Assembly (NCBI RefSeq): GCF_016862915.1
Contig: NZ_BONW01000044.1
Span: forward strand, 186,001-250,000
Length of the DNA stretch: 64,000 nt
From: Plantactinospora endophytica
GTDB lineage: Bacteria; Actinomycetota; Actinomycetes; Mycobacteriales; Micromonosporaceae
Direction of reading: 5' to 3'
Below are positions 43,894-52,236 of the stretch, piece by piece. The first letter of the stretch is position 1; each line of letters opens with the position of its first letter. The notes below the pieces were generated by a model. The model was not told the DNA's origin. It saw only the letters and a program-made list of their open reading frames with translations, and did not search any database. The position numbers and the translations under genes were made by a program.

Positions 43894-44559
43894 ATGAGAA
43901 TCGGAATAGACATCGGTGGAGTGATCGTCCAGCAGGTGGACCGGCTCTACCCGGACGACCAGCCCACCGGTCCGGAGCCGGCGCCGGACCCGGCCACGGA
44001 TTCGGCACCGGAGACCGGGACGGCGACGGCAGCCGGGACGGCACCGCAGACAAAGACGGAGACGGCAGCGGGGACGGGGACGGCGCCGGAGACGGGGACG
44101 GAGGGCGAGGACACCGCGCTGCTCGCGGACTTCCGGCGTACGCCGCCGATGCCGGGGGTGTTCGAGGCGCTGGCCGCCCTGGTGAGCGAGATGTTCGGCG
44201 AACACGTCTACCTGGTGTCGAAGTGCGGTGAACGGGTCGAGCGCCGGACCGGGCTGTGGCTGCACCACCACGACTTCTACCGGCGTACCGGGATCCGGGT
44301 CGAGAACGTGCACTTCTGCCGTACCCGACAGGGCAAGGCACCGATCGCCGCCGCGCTCGGCCTGACGCACTTCGTCGACGACCGGTTGGAGGTGCTCTCC
44401 TATCTGGAGACGGTGCCGCACCGCTACCTCTTCCGCCCCCGCGAGCACGAGGTACGCAGCTTCCGGGCCCACCTTCCGGCGGTGCACCGGGTCGAGTCCT
44501 GGCCGGAGCTGATGGCACGGATCGGCGACTCCGATCAGACAGGTGTTCGAATATCCTGA
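43894..44559 (+). CDS. HAD-like protein with Thr/Glu/Pro-rich insert
   Basis: This 221-residue protein begins MRIGIDIGGVIVQQVDRL, which resembles motif I of HAD-type phosphatases (DxGGV). Later come LVSKCGE (motif II-like Ser), a Lys in RQGKAPIAAALGL and HFVDDRLEVL (acidic motif IV). Between motif I and the rest lies a ~55-residue low-complexity insert rich in T, E, P, G and A (about residues 25-75), built from short GTA/ETGT-like units. ATG 43894 is chosen because the conserved motif starts there. Function is unknown; it precedes the primase-polymerase by 30 bp. Confidence 0.65.
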   Translation: MRIGIDIGGVIVQQVDRLYPDDQPTGPEPAPDPATDSAPETGTATAAGTAPQTKTETAAGTGTAPETGTEGEDTALLADFRRTPPMPGVFEALAALVSEMFGEHVYLVSKCGERVERRTGLWLHHHDFYRRTGIRVENVHFCRTRQGKAPIAAALGLTHFVDDRLEVLSYLETVPHRYLFRPREHEVRSFRAHLPAVHRVESWPELMARIGDSDQTGVRIS

Positions 44560-44589
44560 CAGTGGGTATCCGGCCGGAAGGAGGTCGGG

Positions 44590-45483
44590 ATGGCACCACC
44601 GACGCGCGTCGCACCGCTGCTGCACGCCGCGCTGGAGTACGCCGCCGCCGGCGTACCCGTGCTGCCGCTGCACTCCCCGACCGCGACCGGCTGTAGTTGC
44701 CGCCGGCCCGACTGCGACCGCCCCGGCAAGCACCCCCGCTGGCACCGCCACCTGCTCCGGCACGGCCTGCACGACGCCAGCACCCGCCCCGAGGTGATCC
44801 GGCGGTGGTGGACCCGCTGGCCGGAGGCCAACCTGGCGTTGCGTACCGGTGACCGGTTCGACGTCTGCGACGTGGACCGGCCGGACGGCGCCGCCGCGCT
44901 ACGCGCCCTGGTCCGGGATCGGCGGTTCACCGGCCCGGTGGTCCGGACCGGCTCCGGCGGCTGGCACCTCTACCTGCGCCCGACCGGCGCCGGCAACCGC
45001 AGCGGGCTGCTGCCCGGCGTCGACTGGCGCGGTGCCGGCGGGTACGTCGTCGCGCCGCCGTCCCGGCACGCCAGCGGCCGGGACTATCGCTGGATCCGCC
45101 CGCCCGGCGTCGCGCTGGCGGACTGCCCGCCGGAACTGACCGCGCTGCTCTTCCCACCCGCCCCTGCTGCCCGGTCCGGGAGCGACGGCTCGGGCACCAC
45201 CGACCGGGTGCGCGACCCCAGCCGGTACGCCAGCGCCGCGCTCGCCGCCGAGGCCGGCACCGTCGCCGGTGCGGTCGTCGGCACCCGGAACACCACGCTC
45301 TACCGGGCCGCGTACCACCTCGGTCAGCTCGCCGCGGCACACCTGCTCGACGAGCACGACATCCTCGTCGTACTGGCCGACGCCGCGCACCGCAGCGGGC
45401 TCGGCCGGTACGAGATCGACCGGACGATCCGGTCCGGGCTGCGTACCGGCCAGCGGCATCCCCGGCACGGCCTCGCCGCCTAG
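44590..45483 (+). CDS. standalone bifunctional primase/polymerase (Prim-Pol) domain protein
   Basis: This 297-residue protein has the archaeo-eukaryotic primase/polymerase N-terminal domain. A Cys/His-containing GCSCRRPDCDRPGKHPRWH (residues ~37-55) lies near the start. Then come the metal-binding DVCDVDRPDG (about 97-106), TGSGGWHLYLRP (about 118-130, His in the active site) and GYVVAPPSRHASG. The C-terminal ~100 residues are helical, with no helicase domain. AAGGAGG stands 6 bases before the ATG, one of the best Shine-Dalgarno sequences in the window. Similar proteins occur in integrative elements and in chromosomes; no integrase or replication gene is nearby. Confidence 0.82.
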   Translation: MAPPTRVAPLLHAALEYAAAGVPVLPLHSPTATGCSCRRPDCDRPGKHPRWHRHLLRHGLHDASTRPEVIRRWWTRWPEANLALRTGDRFDVCDVDRPDGAAALRALVRDRRFTGPVVRTGSGGWHLYLRPTGAGNRSGLLPGVDWRGAGGYVVAPPSRHASGRDYRWIRPPGVALADCPPELTALLFPPAPAARSGSDGSGTTDRVRDPSRYASAALAAEAGTVAGAVVGTRNTTLYRAAYHLGQLAAAHLLDEHDILVVLADAAHRSGLGRYEIDRTIRSGLRTGQRHPRHGLAA

Positions 45484-45778
45484 GTGTAGCGCCCGGTCGT
45501 CCCACGGCCCCGCTCGGCGACTTCACCTGCACCGAGGCAGCAGCTTGGCGATCGGCGCGGAAGCCTGCCGGGACGGCCGGTCGAGGCCGGCTGGCCACCG
45601 TCGGCCTCCGTACGACCGGGTCGGCCGGGCCGTCCGAGAGAACGAAACAGCAGGTCGTCGACTGGGCTGTCGCCGGGGTAACGACCGCTCTTCGCCCGCC
45701 GTTCACCTCGGCGCCGGCTGCCGCTCGTCCTCCCGTGCAACGTTCCGAGCCGGCAAGTCAGACAGCAACGGAGAGACG

Positions 45779-48109
45779 ATGCCCTCGAAGAAGACATACG
45801 CGACGCTGGCCGCCGTGGCCGTCGCCGCCGGCACCATCGCCGTCGCCGGCAGCGGCGTGGCCGGTGCGGGTACCGCGACCGCCGGCAAGCCCGGGCCGGA
45901 GCGGCAACTCGCGTTCGACCGCACCGCCACCTACCCGGTCTTCCAGAACCGGCCGGCGGGCGAGGACCCGGCGACGCCGACCGTGGCCGAGATCTCGGCG
46001 GTCAGCGCCGACGGCCGGACCCTGATCTACACCGACGCGCTGGCCCGGCGGATCGGCTTCCTGGACATCGGCGACCCCGACCGGCCCCGCGGACTGGGCA
46101 CGCTGCCGCTGACCGAGTTGGGCGACGCCGAGGACGAGCCGACCTCGGTCGCGGTGGTCGGCGGGTACGTGCTGGTGGTGGTGAACACCAGCGCCAGCTA
46201 CACCGACCCGTCCGGTCGGCTCGACGTGATCCGGCTGACCGACCGGCAGCGGGTGGCGAGTCTCGACCTCGGCGGCCAGCCCGACTCGATCGCGATCAGC
46301 GCCGACCAGCGGTACGCGGCGATCGCGATCGAGAACGAGCGGGACGAGGAGGCCACCCCGGCCGGTGGCGAGGAGGGTGACCTGCCGCAGGCGCCCGCCG
46401 GTTTCGTGCAGCTCGTCGACCTGGCCGGGAAGTCGCCGGCCGGTTGGCGTACCCGGAAGGTGGCCCTGACCGGCCCCGGCGGCACCGCGCTGCCGGCCCT
46501 GGTCTCCGCCGGGCTGGCCGAGCCGACCGACCCGGAGCCGGAGTACGTCTCAATCAACCGCCGCAACCAGCTCGCGGTGACGCTCCAGGAGAACAACGGG
46601 ATCGTCCTGGTGGACCTGCCCACCGGCCGGATCGAGAAGGTGTTCGGCGCCGGTACCGCGACGGTGCGCGGCATCGACACCGAGAACGACGGTGTGCTCG
46701 ACCCGTCCGGTTCGTTCGAGGACCTGCCCCGGGAGCCGGACGCGGTCGCCTGGATCGACGACCGCTACCTGGCGACCGCCAACGAGGGCGACTGGCGGGG
46801 CGGTACCCGTGGCTGGTCGGTCTTTGACAGCCGGACCGGCCGGGTGGCCTGGGACGCCGGCAACGGCTTCGAGCAGCTCGCCCTCGGTTACGGTCTGGCG
46901 AACGAGGACCGGGCCGACAACAAGGGCACCGAGCCGGAGGGCGTGGCGGTCGCCGAGTACGACGGCGTCCGGTACGCCTTCGTCGGCTCCGAGCGGAGCA
47001 ACTTCGTCGCCGTCTACGACCTGAGCCGGCCCACCTCGCCGGTCTTCCGGCAGATCCTGCCGGCCACCAACGGACCGGAGGGGCTGCTGCCGATCCCGGG
47101 CCGGAACCTGCTGGCGGTCTCCAGCGAGGAGGACGACGCCTCGGTGCTGGTACGTGCCTCGGTGACGCTGTACCGGCTGGGCCGGGACACCCCGGCTTTC
47201 CCGAGTATCGTCTCCGCGCCGGAGCGGCGGGGTGTCGCGCCGATCGGCTGGGGTGCGTTGGGCGCACTGTCGGCCGTACCGGGCAAATCGCACCTGCTCT
47301 ACAGCGTCACCGACGCGGCGTACTCGCCGACCCGGATCCTGAGCATCGACCCGACCTCGGCGCCGGCCGTGGTCACCGGATCGTTGACCGTGCAGGCCGC
47401 CGACGGCACGCCGGTCGGCTACGACGCCGAGGGGATCTTCGCCCGTCCGCAGGGCGGTTTCTGGCTCGCCGTCGAGGGCGCCACCGGCGCCGGCAACCAG
47501 CTCGTCCGGCTGGACGCGGCCGGGGTGACCCGACAGGTCGTACCGGTGCCGGCGGAGGTGGCGGCGGGCCTGGCCAAGCAGGGCTTCGAGGGGGTCACCG
47601 CCGGCACCGACCAGCGCGGCCGGGAGGTCGTCTGGGCGGCGCTGCAACGCGAGGTGGCCGGTGACCCGACCGGGGTGGTCCGGCTCGGCCGGTACGACGT
47701 CGCCGCGGGCACCTGGAGCTGGTTCGGCTACCGGCTCGGTACGACCGACACTCCGGGCGACTGGATCGGGCTCTCCGAGATCACCGTGGTCGGCGACCGG
47801 CTCGCGGTCATCGAGCGGGACAAGCTGAACGGCCCGGCCGCGAAGCTGAAGCGGATCTACACCGTCGAGCTGCCGCGCGCCGCCGCCGGTTCCGGTCCGC
47901 TGCGGGTGCTGCCCAAGACCCTGGCGTACGACGTGCTGCCCGACCTGCGGGCGACGAACGGCTGGACCCAGGAGAAGTTGGAGGGGCTCACCGTGGCCGG
48001 CGACGGCCAGGTCTACGCGATCACCGACAACGACGCCGTACAGGACGCCACCGGCGAGACGGTGTTCCTCCGGCTCGGCAGCGAGAAGAAGGTGTTCGGG
48101 CGGCGCTGA
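45779..48109 (+). CDS. secreted esterase-like phytase-family protein with N-terminal beta-propeller
   Basis: This 776-residue exported protein has a signal peptide (about residues 1-30, TYATLAAVAVAAGTIAVAGSG). A propeller-like domain of the choice-of-anchor type follows (about 50-430, with LIYTDALARRIGFLDI, PDSIAISADQRYAAIA and PEGVAVAEYDGVRYAFVGSER split in places). A C-terminal phytase-like esterase domain (about 460-776) contains YDAEGIFARPQGGFWLAVEG and KLEGLTVAGDGQVYAITDN. Relatives include secreted phosphatase/esterase-like proteins, but catalytic residues cannot be fixed by eye. GGAGAG precedes the ATG. The 295-bp gap upstream (45484-45778) shows no gene. Confidence 0.8.
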   Translation: MPSKKTYATLAAVAVAAGTIAVAGSGVAGAGTATAGKPGPERQLAFDRTATYPVFQNRPAGEDPATPTVAEISAVSADGRTLIYTDALARRIGFLDIGDPDRPRGLGTLPLTELGDAEDEPTSVAVVGGYVLVVVNTSASYTDPSGRLDVIRLTDRQRVASLDLGGQPDSIAISADQRYAAIAIENERDEEATPAGGEEGDLPQAPAGFVQLVDLAGKSPAGWRTRKVALTGPGGTALPALVSAGLAEPTDPEPEYVSINRRNQLAVTLQENNGIVLVDLPTGRIEKVFGAGTATVRGIDTENDGVLDPSGSFEDLPREPDAVAWIDDRYLATANEGDWRGGTRGWSVFDSRTGRVAWDAGNGFEQLALGYGLANEDRADNKGTEPEGVAVAEYDGVRYAFVGSERSNFVAVYDLSRPTSPVFRQILPATNGPEGLLPIPGRNLLAVSSEEDDASVLVRASVTLYRLGRDTPAFPSIVSAPERRGVAPIGWGALGALSAVPGKSHLLYSVTDAAYSPTRILSIDPTSAPAVVTGSLTVQAADGTPVGYDAEGIFARPQGGFWLAVEGATGAGNQLVRLDAAGVTRQVVPVPAEVAAGLAKQGFEGVTAGTDQRGREVVWAALQREVAGDPTGVVRLGRYDVAAGTWSWFGYRLGTTDTPGDWIGLSEITVVGDRLAVIERDKLNGPAAKLKRIYTVELPRAAAGSGPLRVLPKTLAYDVLPDLRATNGWTQEKLEGLTVAGDGQVYAITDNDAVQDATGETVFLRLGSEKKVFGRR

Positions 48110-48131
48110 CCCTGGCGTTCTCCACGGGGGA

Positions 48132-48171
48132 GGACGGCCGGCGGACCCGGACAGGGGTCCGCCGGCCGTCC
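48132..48171. terminator. strong bidirectional hairpin terminator
   Basis: A perfect 17-bp stem (48132-48148 with 48155-48171; arm GGACGGCCGGCGGACCC) closes a 6-nt loop between the convergent esterase-like gene and the HIT gene. Confidence 0.8.
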
Positions 48172-48176
48172 GTCGT

Positions 48177-48731
48177 TCAGCCCGCCGACGTCGACCAGGC
48201 GGTGGCGAGCAGGGTACGCGTGTCGGCCAGCAACTGCGGCAGTACCTTCGTCCGGGCGATCACCGGCATGAAGTTGGCGTCCCCGCCCCACCTCGGCACC
48301 ACGTGCTGGTGCAGGTGTGCGGCGATGCCGGCCCCGGCCACCCCGCCCTGGTTCATTCCGATGTTGAAGCCGTGCGCGTTGCTGACCCGGCGCACCACCC
48401 GCATCGCCGTCTGGGTGCAGTCGGCGAGTTCGACCGTCTCCTCGGCGTCCAGCTCGGTGTAGTCGGCCACGTGCCGGTACGGGCAGACCAGCAGGTGCCC
48501 GGGGTTGTACGGGTACAGGTTGAGCACCACGAAGACCCGCTCGCCCCGGTGCACCACCAGGTTCTCCTCGCCCTCCCGTTCGGGGGCGAGGCAGAACGGG
48601 CAGCCGGCCGGTTTCTCGTGCCCCTCCCCCGGCCGGTCCGGACCGGAGATGTAGGTCATCCGGTGCGGGGTCCAGAGCCGGTCGAGCCCGTCGGGCATTC
48701 CGAGTTCCGCGTGGGGCGCCGCGCCTGTCAC
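48177..48731 (-). CDS. HIT-domain protein, probable diadenosine-tetraphosphate phosphorylase
   Basis: This 184-residue histidine-triad protein carries HLHQHVVPRW (HxHxH, about residues 134-143) and an upstream CPFC motif with RVFVVLNLYPYNPGHLLV. The mycobacterial homologue at the same locus is an Ap4A phosphorylase, so cleavage of dinucleoside polyphosphates is the likely reaction. The GTG at 48731 is the inferred start. It follows thrS by 83 bp. In relatives pgsA comes next; here the accessory block intervenes. Confidence 0.88.
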   Translation of the reverse strand: MTGAAPHAELGMPDGLDRLWTPHRMTYISGPDRPGEGHEKPAGCPFCLAPEREGEENLVVHRGERVFVVLNLYPYNPGHLLVCPYRHVADYTELDAEETVELADCTQTAMRVVRRVSNAHGFNIGMNQGGVAGAGIAAHLHQHVVPRWGGDANFMPVIARTKVLPQLLADTRTLLATAWSTSAG

Positions 48732-48814
48732 GCCGATGATCCTACGACCAGCGGAACGGGCGCGACCGACCCGGACCGCCCGGTGGACGGCTGGGGCACC
48801 GGCTCCGTGGACGG

Positions 48815-50848
48815 CTAGGCCACCGGCTCGGCGCTCGGGCCGGTGTTGACCCGGGACCCGACCACCTCCACCACGTGCGCCACCGCCTCGGCGAGCGGTA
48901 CCCCGTTGCGCTGCGAACCGTCCCGGTAGCGGAACGAGATCGCCCCGGCGTCCACGTCCGCGTCCCCGGCGATCGCCATGAACGGGATCTTCTGCTGCTG
49001 GGCGGTACGGATCTTCTTCTGCATCCGGTCGTCCGAGGTGTCCACCTCGGCGCGGATCCCCTCGGCACGCAGCGCGGCGACGAACCCGTGCAGGTGGGTG
49101 GCGTGCTCGTCGCGGATCGGGATGCCGACCACCTGCACCGGGGCCAGCCAGGCCGGGAAGGCTCCGGCGTAGTGCTCGGTGAGCACCCCGAAGAACCGCT
49201 CGATCGAGCCGAACAGTGCCCGGTGGATCATCACCGGCCGCTGCCGGGTGCCGTCCGCGGCCTGGTATTCCAGGCCGAACCGCTCCGGCTGGTTGAAGTC
49301 GACCTGGATGGTGGACATCTGCCAGGTACGCCCGATGGCGTCCTTGGCCTGCACGCTGATCTTCGGCCCGTAGAAGGCCGCGCCACCCGGATCCGGCACC
49401 AGGTCGAGCCCGGACGCCTCGGCGGCGGTACGCAGCGCCTCGGTCGCCTCCGCCCAGTCGTCGGCCGAGCCGATGAACTTCGGCGAGTCGTCCCGGGTCG
49501 ACAGCTCCAGGTAGAAGTCGTCGAGCCCGTAGTCGCGGAGCAGGTCGAGGACGAACGCCAGCAGCGTGGTCAGCTCGCCCGGCATCTGTTCCCGGGTGCA
49601 GTAGATGTGTGAGTCGTCCTGGGTCAGCCCGCGTACCCGGGTCAGCCCGTGCACCACGCCGGACTTCTCGTACCGGTAGACGGTGCCGAACTCGAAGAGC
49701 CGCAGCGGCAGTTCCCGGTACGACCGCCCGCGCGCCCTGAAGATCAGGTTGTGCATCGGGCAGTTCATCGCCTTGAGGTAGTAGTCCGCGCCTTCGAGCT
49801 TCATCGGCGGGAACATCGTGTCGGCGTAGTACGGCAGGTGGCCGGAGGTCTCGAAGAGCTGCGCCTTGGTGATGTGCGGGCTGTTCACGAACTCGTAGCC
49901 GGCCGCCTCGTGCCGGCGCCGCGAGTAGTCCTCCAACTCCCGCCGGATGATCCCGCCCTTCGGGTGGAAGACCGCCAGGCCGGAGCCGATCTCGTCGGGG
50001 AAGCTGAACAGGTCCAGCTCGGCGCCGAGCTTGCGGTGGTCGCGCCGGGCCGCCTCCTCCAGCACCTTCAGGTACGCCTTCAGCGCGTCCCGGGTCGGCC
50101 AGGCGGTGCCGTACACCCGCTGGAGCTGCGGGTTGCGCTCGTTGCCCCGCCAGTACGCGGCGGCCGAGCGCATCAGCTTGAACGCGCCGATCAGCCGGGT
50201 GTTGGGCAGGTGCGGTCCCCGGCACAGGTCGGACCAGCAGACCTTGCCGCTCTCGGCGTCCAGGTTGTCGTAGATGGTGAGGTCACCGGCGCCGACCTCC
50301 ATCACCTCACCGGCGTCGAGCCCGGCCCCGCCGCCCTCGGTCCCGGCGCCCTTGACCTCGATCAACTCCAGCTTGAACGGCTCGTCGGCCAGCTCGGTGC
50401 GGGCCGCGTCCAGGCTGTCGAAGCGGCGCCGCCGGAACCGCTGGCCGGACTTGACGATCTCCTGCATCCGCTTCTCCAGCCGGTCGAGGTCCTCCGGCTG
50501 GAACGGGCGGTCGACGTCGAAGTCGTAGTAGAAGCCGTTGTCGATCGGTGGACCGATCCCGAGCTTCGCCTCCGGGAAGGTGTCCTGGACGGCCTGGGCC
50601 AGCACGTGCGCGGTCGAGTGCCGCAGCACGTTCAGCCCGTCCGGCGAGTCCAGCCGGACCGGCTCGACCACGGTCTCCACCTCGGGCGCCCAGTCCAGGT
50701 CGCGGAGCTGGCCGTCGGGGTCGCGGACCACCACGATCGCCCCGGGGCCGGCGTGCGGCAGACCCGCCGCGGCCACCGCCTCGGCCGCCGTCGTCCCGGC
50801 CGCGACGACGACAGGGTCGGCACCGGCGGAGGTACGGGCTTGGGACAC
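48815..50848 (-). CDS. thrS: threonyl-tRNA synthetase
   Basis: This 677-residue class II synthetase has a TGS domain (residues ~1-70) and an editing domain with [11 protein letters not shown] (HxxxH, about 79-89). The catalytic core has [10 protein letters not shown] (about 210-219), motif 2 [21 protein letters not shown] (split) and [12 protein letters not shown] (motif 3), plus zinc ligands in NCPMHN. The C-terminal anticodon-binding domain is complete. GTG start with AAGGAG 6 bases upstream. The spacing to the divergent methyltransferase is only 119 bp, which leaves no room for a T-box leader. Confidence 0.97.
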   Translation of the reverse strand: MSQARTSAGADPVVVAAGTTAAEAVAAAGLPHAGPGAIVVVRDPDGQLRDLDWAPEVETVVEPVRLDSPDGLNVLRHSTAHVLAQAVQDTFPEAKLGIGPPIDNGFYYDFDVDRPFQPEDLDRLEKRMQEIVKSGQRFRRRRFDSLDAARTELADEPFKLELIEVKGAGTEGGGAGLDAGEVMEVGAGDLTIYDNLDAESGKVCWSDLCRGPHLPNTRLIGAFKLMRSAAAYWRGNERNPQLQRVYGTAWPTRDALKAYLKVLEEAARRDHRKLGAELDLFSFPDEIGSGLAVFHPKGGIIRRELEDYSRRRHEAAGYEFVNSPHITKAQLFETSGHLPYYADTMFPPMKLEGADYYLKAMNCPMHNLIFRARGRSYRELPLRLFEFGTVYRYEKSGVVHGLTRVRGLTQDDSHIYCTREQMPGELTTLLAFVLDLLRDYGLDDFYLELSTRDDSPKFIGSADDWAEATEALRTAAEASGLDLVPDPGGAAFYGPKISVQAKDAIGRTWQMSTIQVDFNQPERFGLEYQAADGTRQRPVMIHRALFGSIERFFGVLTEHYAGAFPAWLAPVQVVGIPIRDEHATHLHGFVAALRAEGIRAEVDTSDDRMQKKIRTAQQQKIPFMAIAGDADVDAGAISFRYRDGSQRNGVPLAEAVAHVVEVVGSRVNTGPSAEPVA

Positions 50849-50967
50849 GGTGGCTCCTTACGATCTTGGACGAATCGGACAGCGCCGACGGGTACGGCTT
50901 GCCCAGATGCTATCGGTCCTGCGTTTTCCTCCTGCCAGCGCCGCTACCTCGGCGTTAGATTGACGCC

Positions 50968-52119
50968 GTGACTCCCGTGGACGCCGTGAGCGCACTAGAG
51001 CGTAGATACCAGACCTTCTTCGCCAACGGGCCGGGCATACCCTTCGCGGTGGCTCCGGTCGGCGGCCCGGTGCACTCCTTCGGCACCGGCGAGCCGCAGT
51101 TCACCATCCTGTTGAAGGACGAGCGCGGCGCCAAGGCGCTGGCCGCGCTGGACCAGTTCGCGGTCGCGGTGGCCTACCTCCAGGGGTCGCTGGACGTCGA
51201 GGGCGACCTCGCGGCGGCGCTGCGGATGCGGTCGTTCTTCACCGACCGGCACCCGATCGCCTTCCTCGGCCGGTTCCTGCCGGCGCTGCTGCGCGGGCGG
51301 CGGGAGGACGACCGGCGGTCGATCTCGCACCACTACGACGAGGACTCCGACTTCTTCCTGACCTTCCTCGACCACCGGCACCGCTGCTACACCGAGGGGG
51401 TCTTCGCCTCCGACGACGAGCCGCTGGAAGACGCGATGACCCGCAAGATGGACCTGGCGCTGGAGGCGATCGGGGTCGGGCCCGGCGACCACGTGCTGGA
51501 AGTCGGCGGCGGCTGGGGCGCGTTCAGCGAGCACGCCGCCCGCAAGGGGGTGAAGGTCACCACCACGACCCTGTCGGTGGAGTCGGAGCGCTTCCTCACC
51601 GAACTGTTCGACCGCGAGCGGCTGCCGGTGCGGGTGGTCCGGGAGCACATCTTCGGTTACTCCCCCGGCGAGCGCTACGACGCGATCGTCAACATGGGGG
51701 TCACCGAGCACCTCCCCGACTACCGCACCACCCTGCGCAAGTACGCCGAACTGCTCCGCCCCGGCGGCCGGGTCTACCTGGACGCGTTGGCGATGCGCCG
51801 CAAGCACATCGTCTCCACCTTCATGAAGCGGTACGTCTATCCCGGCGGCTCGGCCCCGCTGCTGCTGCACCAGTACCTGCGGCACGTGGCGCAATCGCCG
51901 TTCGAGCTGCTCAACCTGACCGACGACCGGCACAACTACTACCTGACCTGCCGGGAGTGGGCCCGCCGGCTGGACGACGCCCGGGACGAGATCGTCCGGC
52001 GCTGGGGCGAGCCGCTGTACCGGCGGTTCCGACTCTTCCTCTGGGGCTCGGCGGCCGGTTTCGACACCGGGATGGTCCAGGCGTACCGCTGGGTGCTGCA
52101 ACTGCCGCCGGCCCGGTAG
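50968..52119 (+). CDS. cyclopropane-fatty-acid synthase family methyltransferase
   Basis: This 383-residue SAM-dependent enzyme has an N-terminal sterol-carrier-like segment (~1-95), then HHYDEDSDFFLTFLDHRHRCYTEGVF (split; CFA signature), the SAM motif LEVGGGWGAFSEHAA (about residues 176-190) and VNMGVTEHLPDY. It probably adds a methylene or methyl group across double bonds of phospholipid acyl chains. With the desaturase at 0.9 kb it suggests mid-chain-modified lipids. GTG is the start. It is divergent from thrS. Confidence 0.88.
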   Translation: MTPVDAVSALERRYQTFFANGPGIPFAVAPVGGPVHSFGTGEPQFTILLKDERGAKALAALDQFAVAVAYLQGSLDVEGDLAAALRMRSFFTDRHPIAFLGRFLPALLRGRREDDRRSISHHYDEDSDFFLTFLDHRHRCYTEGVFASDDEPLEDAMTRKMDLALEAIGVGPGDHVLEVGGGWGAFSEHAARKGVKVTTTTLSVESERFLTELFDRERLPVRVVREHIFGYSPGERYDAIVNMGVTEHLPDYRTTLRKYAELLRPGGRVYLDALAMRRKHIVSTFMKRYVYPGGSAPLLLHQYLRHVAQSPFELLNLTDDRHNYYLTCREWARRLDDARDEIVRRWGEPLYRRFRLFLWGSAAGFDTGMVQAYRWVLQLPPAR

Positions 52120-52202
52120 CCGGCGGCGGCACGTTACCGGCAACTGTTCCAACCGCTGGCCGCGTGCGCCGGACGACCGGACGGCCCCGCACCGGTCGGG
52201 CG

Positions 52203-52229
52203 GCCGGACGAGGTGCCCGGCCGTCCGGC
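52203..52229. terminator. hairpin terminator between convergent genes
   Basis: GCCGGACG (52203-52210) pairs perfectly with CGTCCGGC (52222-52229), immediately before the glycosyltransferase stop at 52237. Confidence 0.5.
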
Positions 52230-52236
52230 GGGCGGG

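Noticed and set aside
40456-44772. Open frame of ~1438 codons on the minus strand
   Set aside because: It runs antisense to the EF-G-like gene and through two other genes in different frames. No domain is recognisable, so it is a codon-bias artefact.
44590-45483. Integrated AICE-type element carrying the primase-polymerase
   Set aside because: No integrase, excisionase, tra gene or flanking att repeat is seen, so no mobile element is called.
50849-50967. T-box leader for thrS
   Set aside because: Only 119 bp separate thrS from its divergent neighbour, too short for a T-box.
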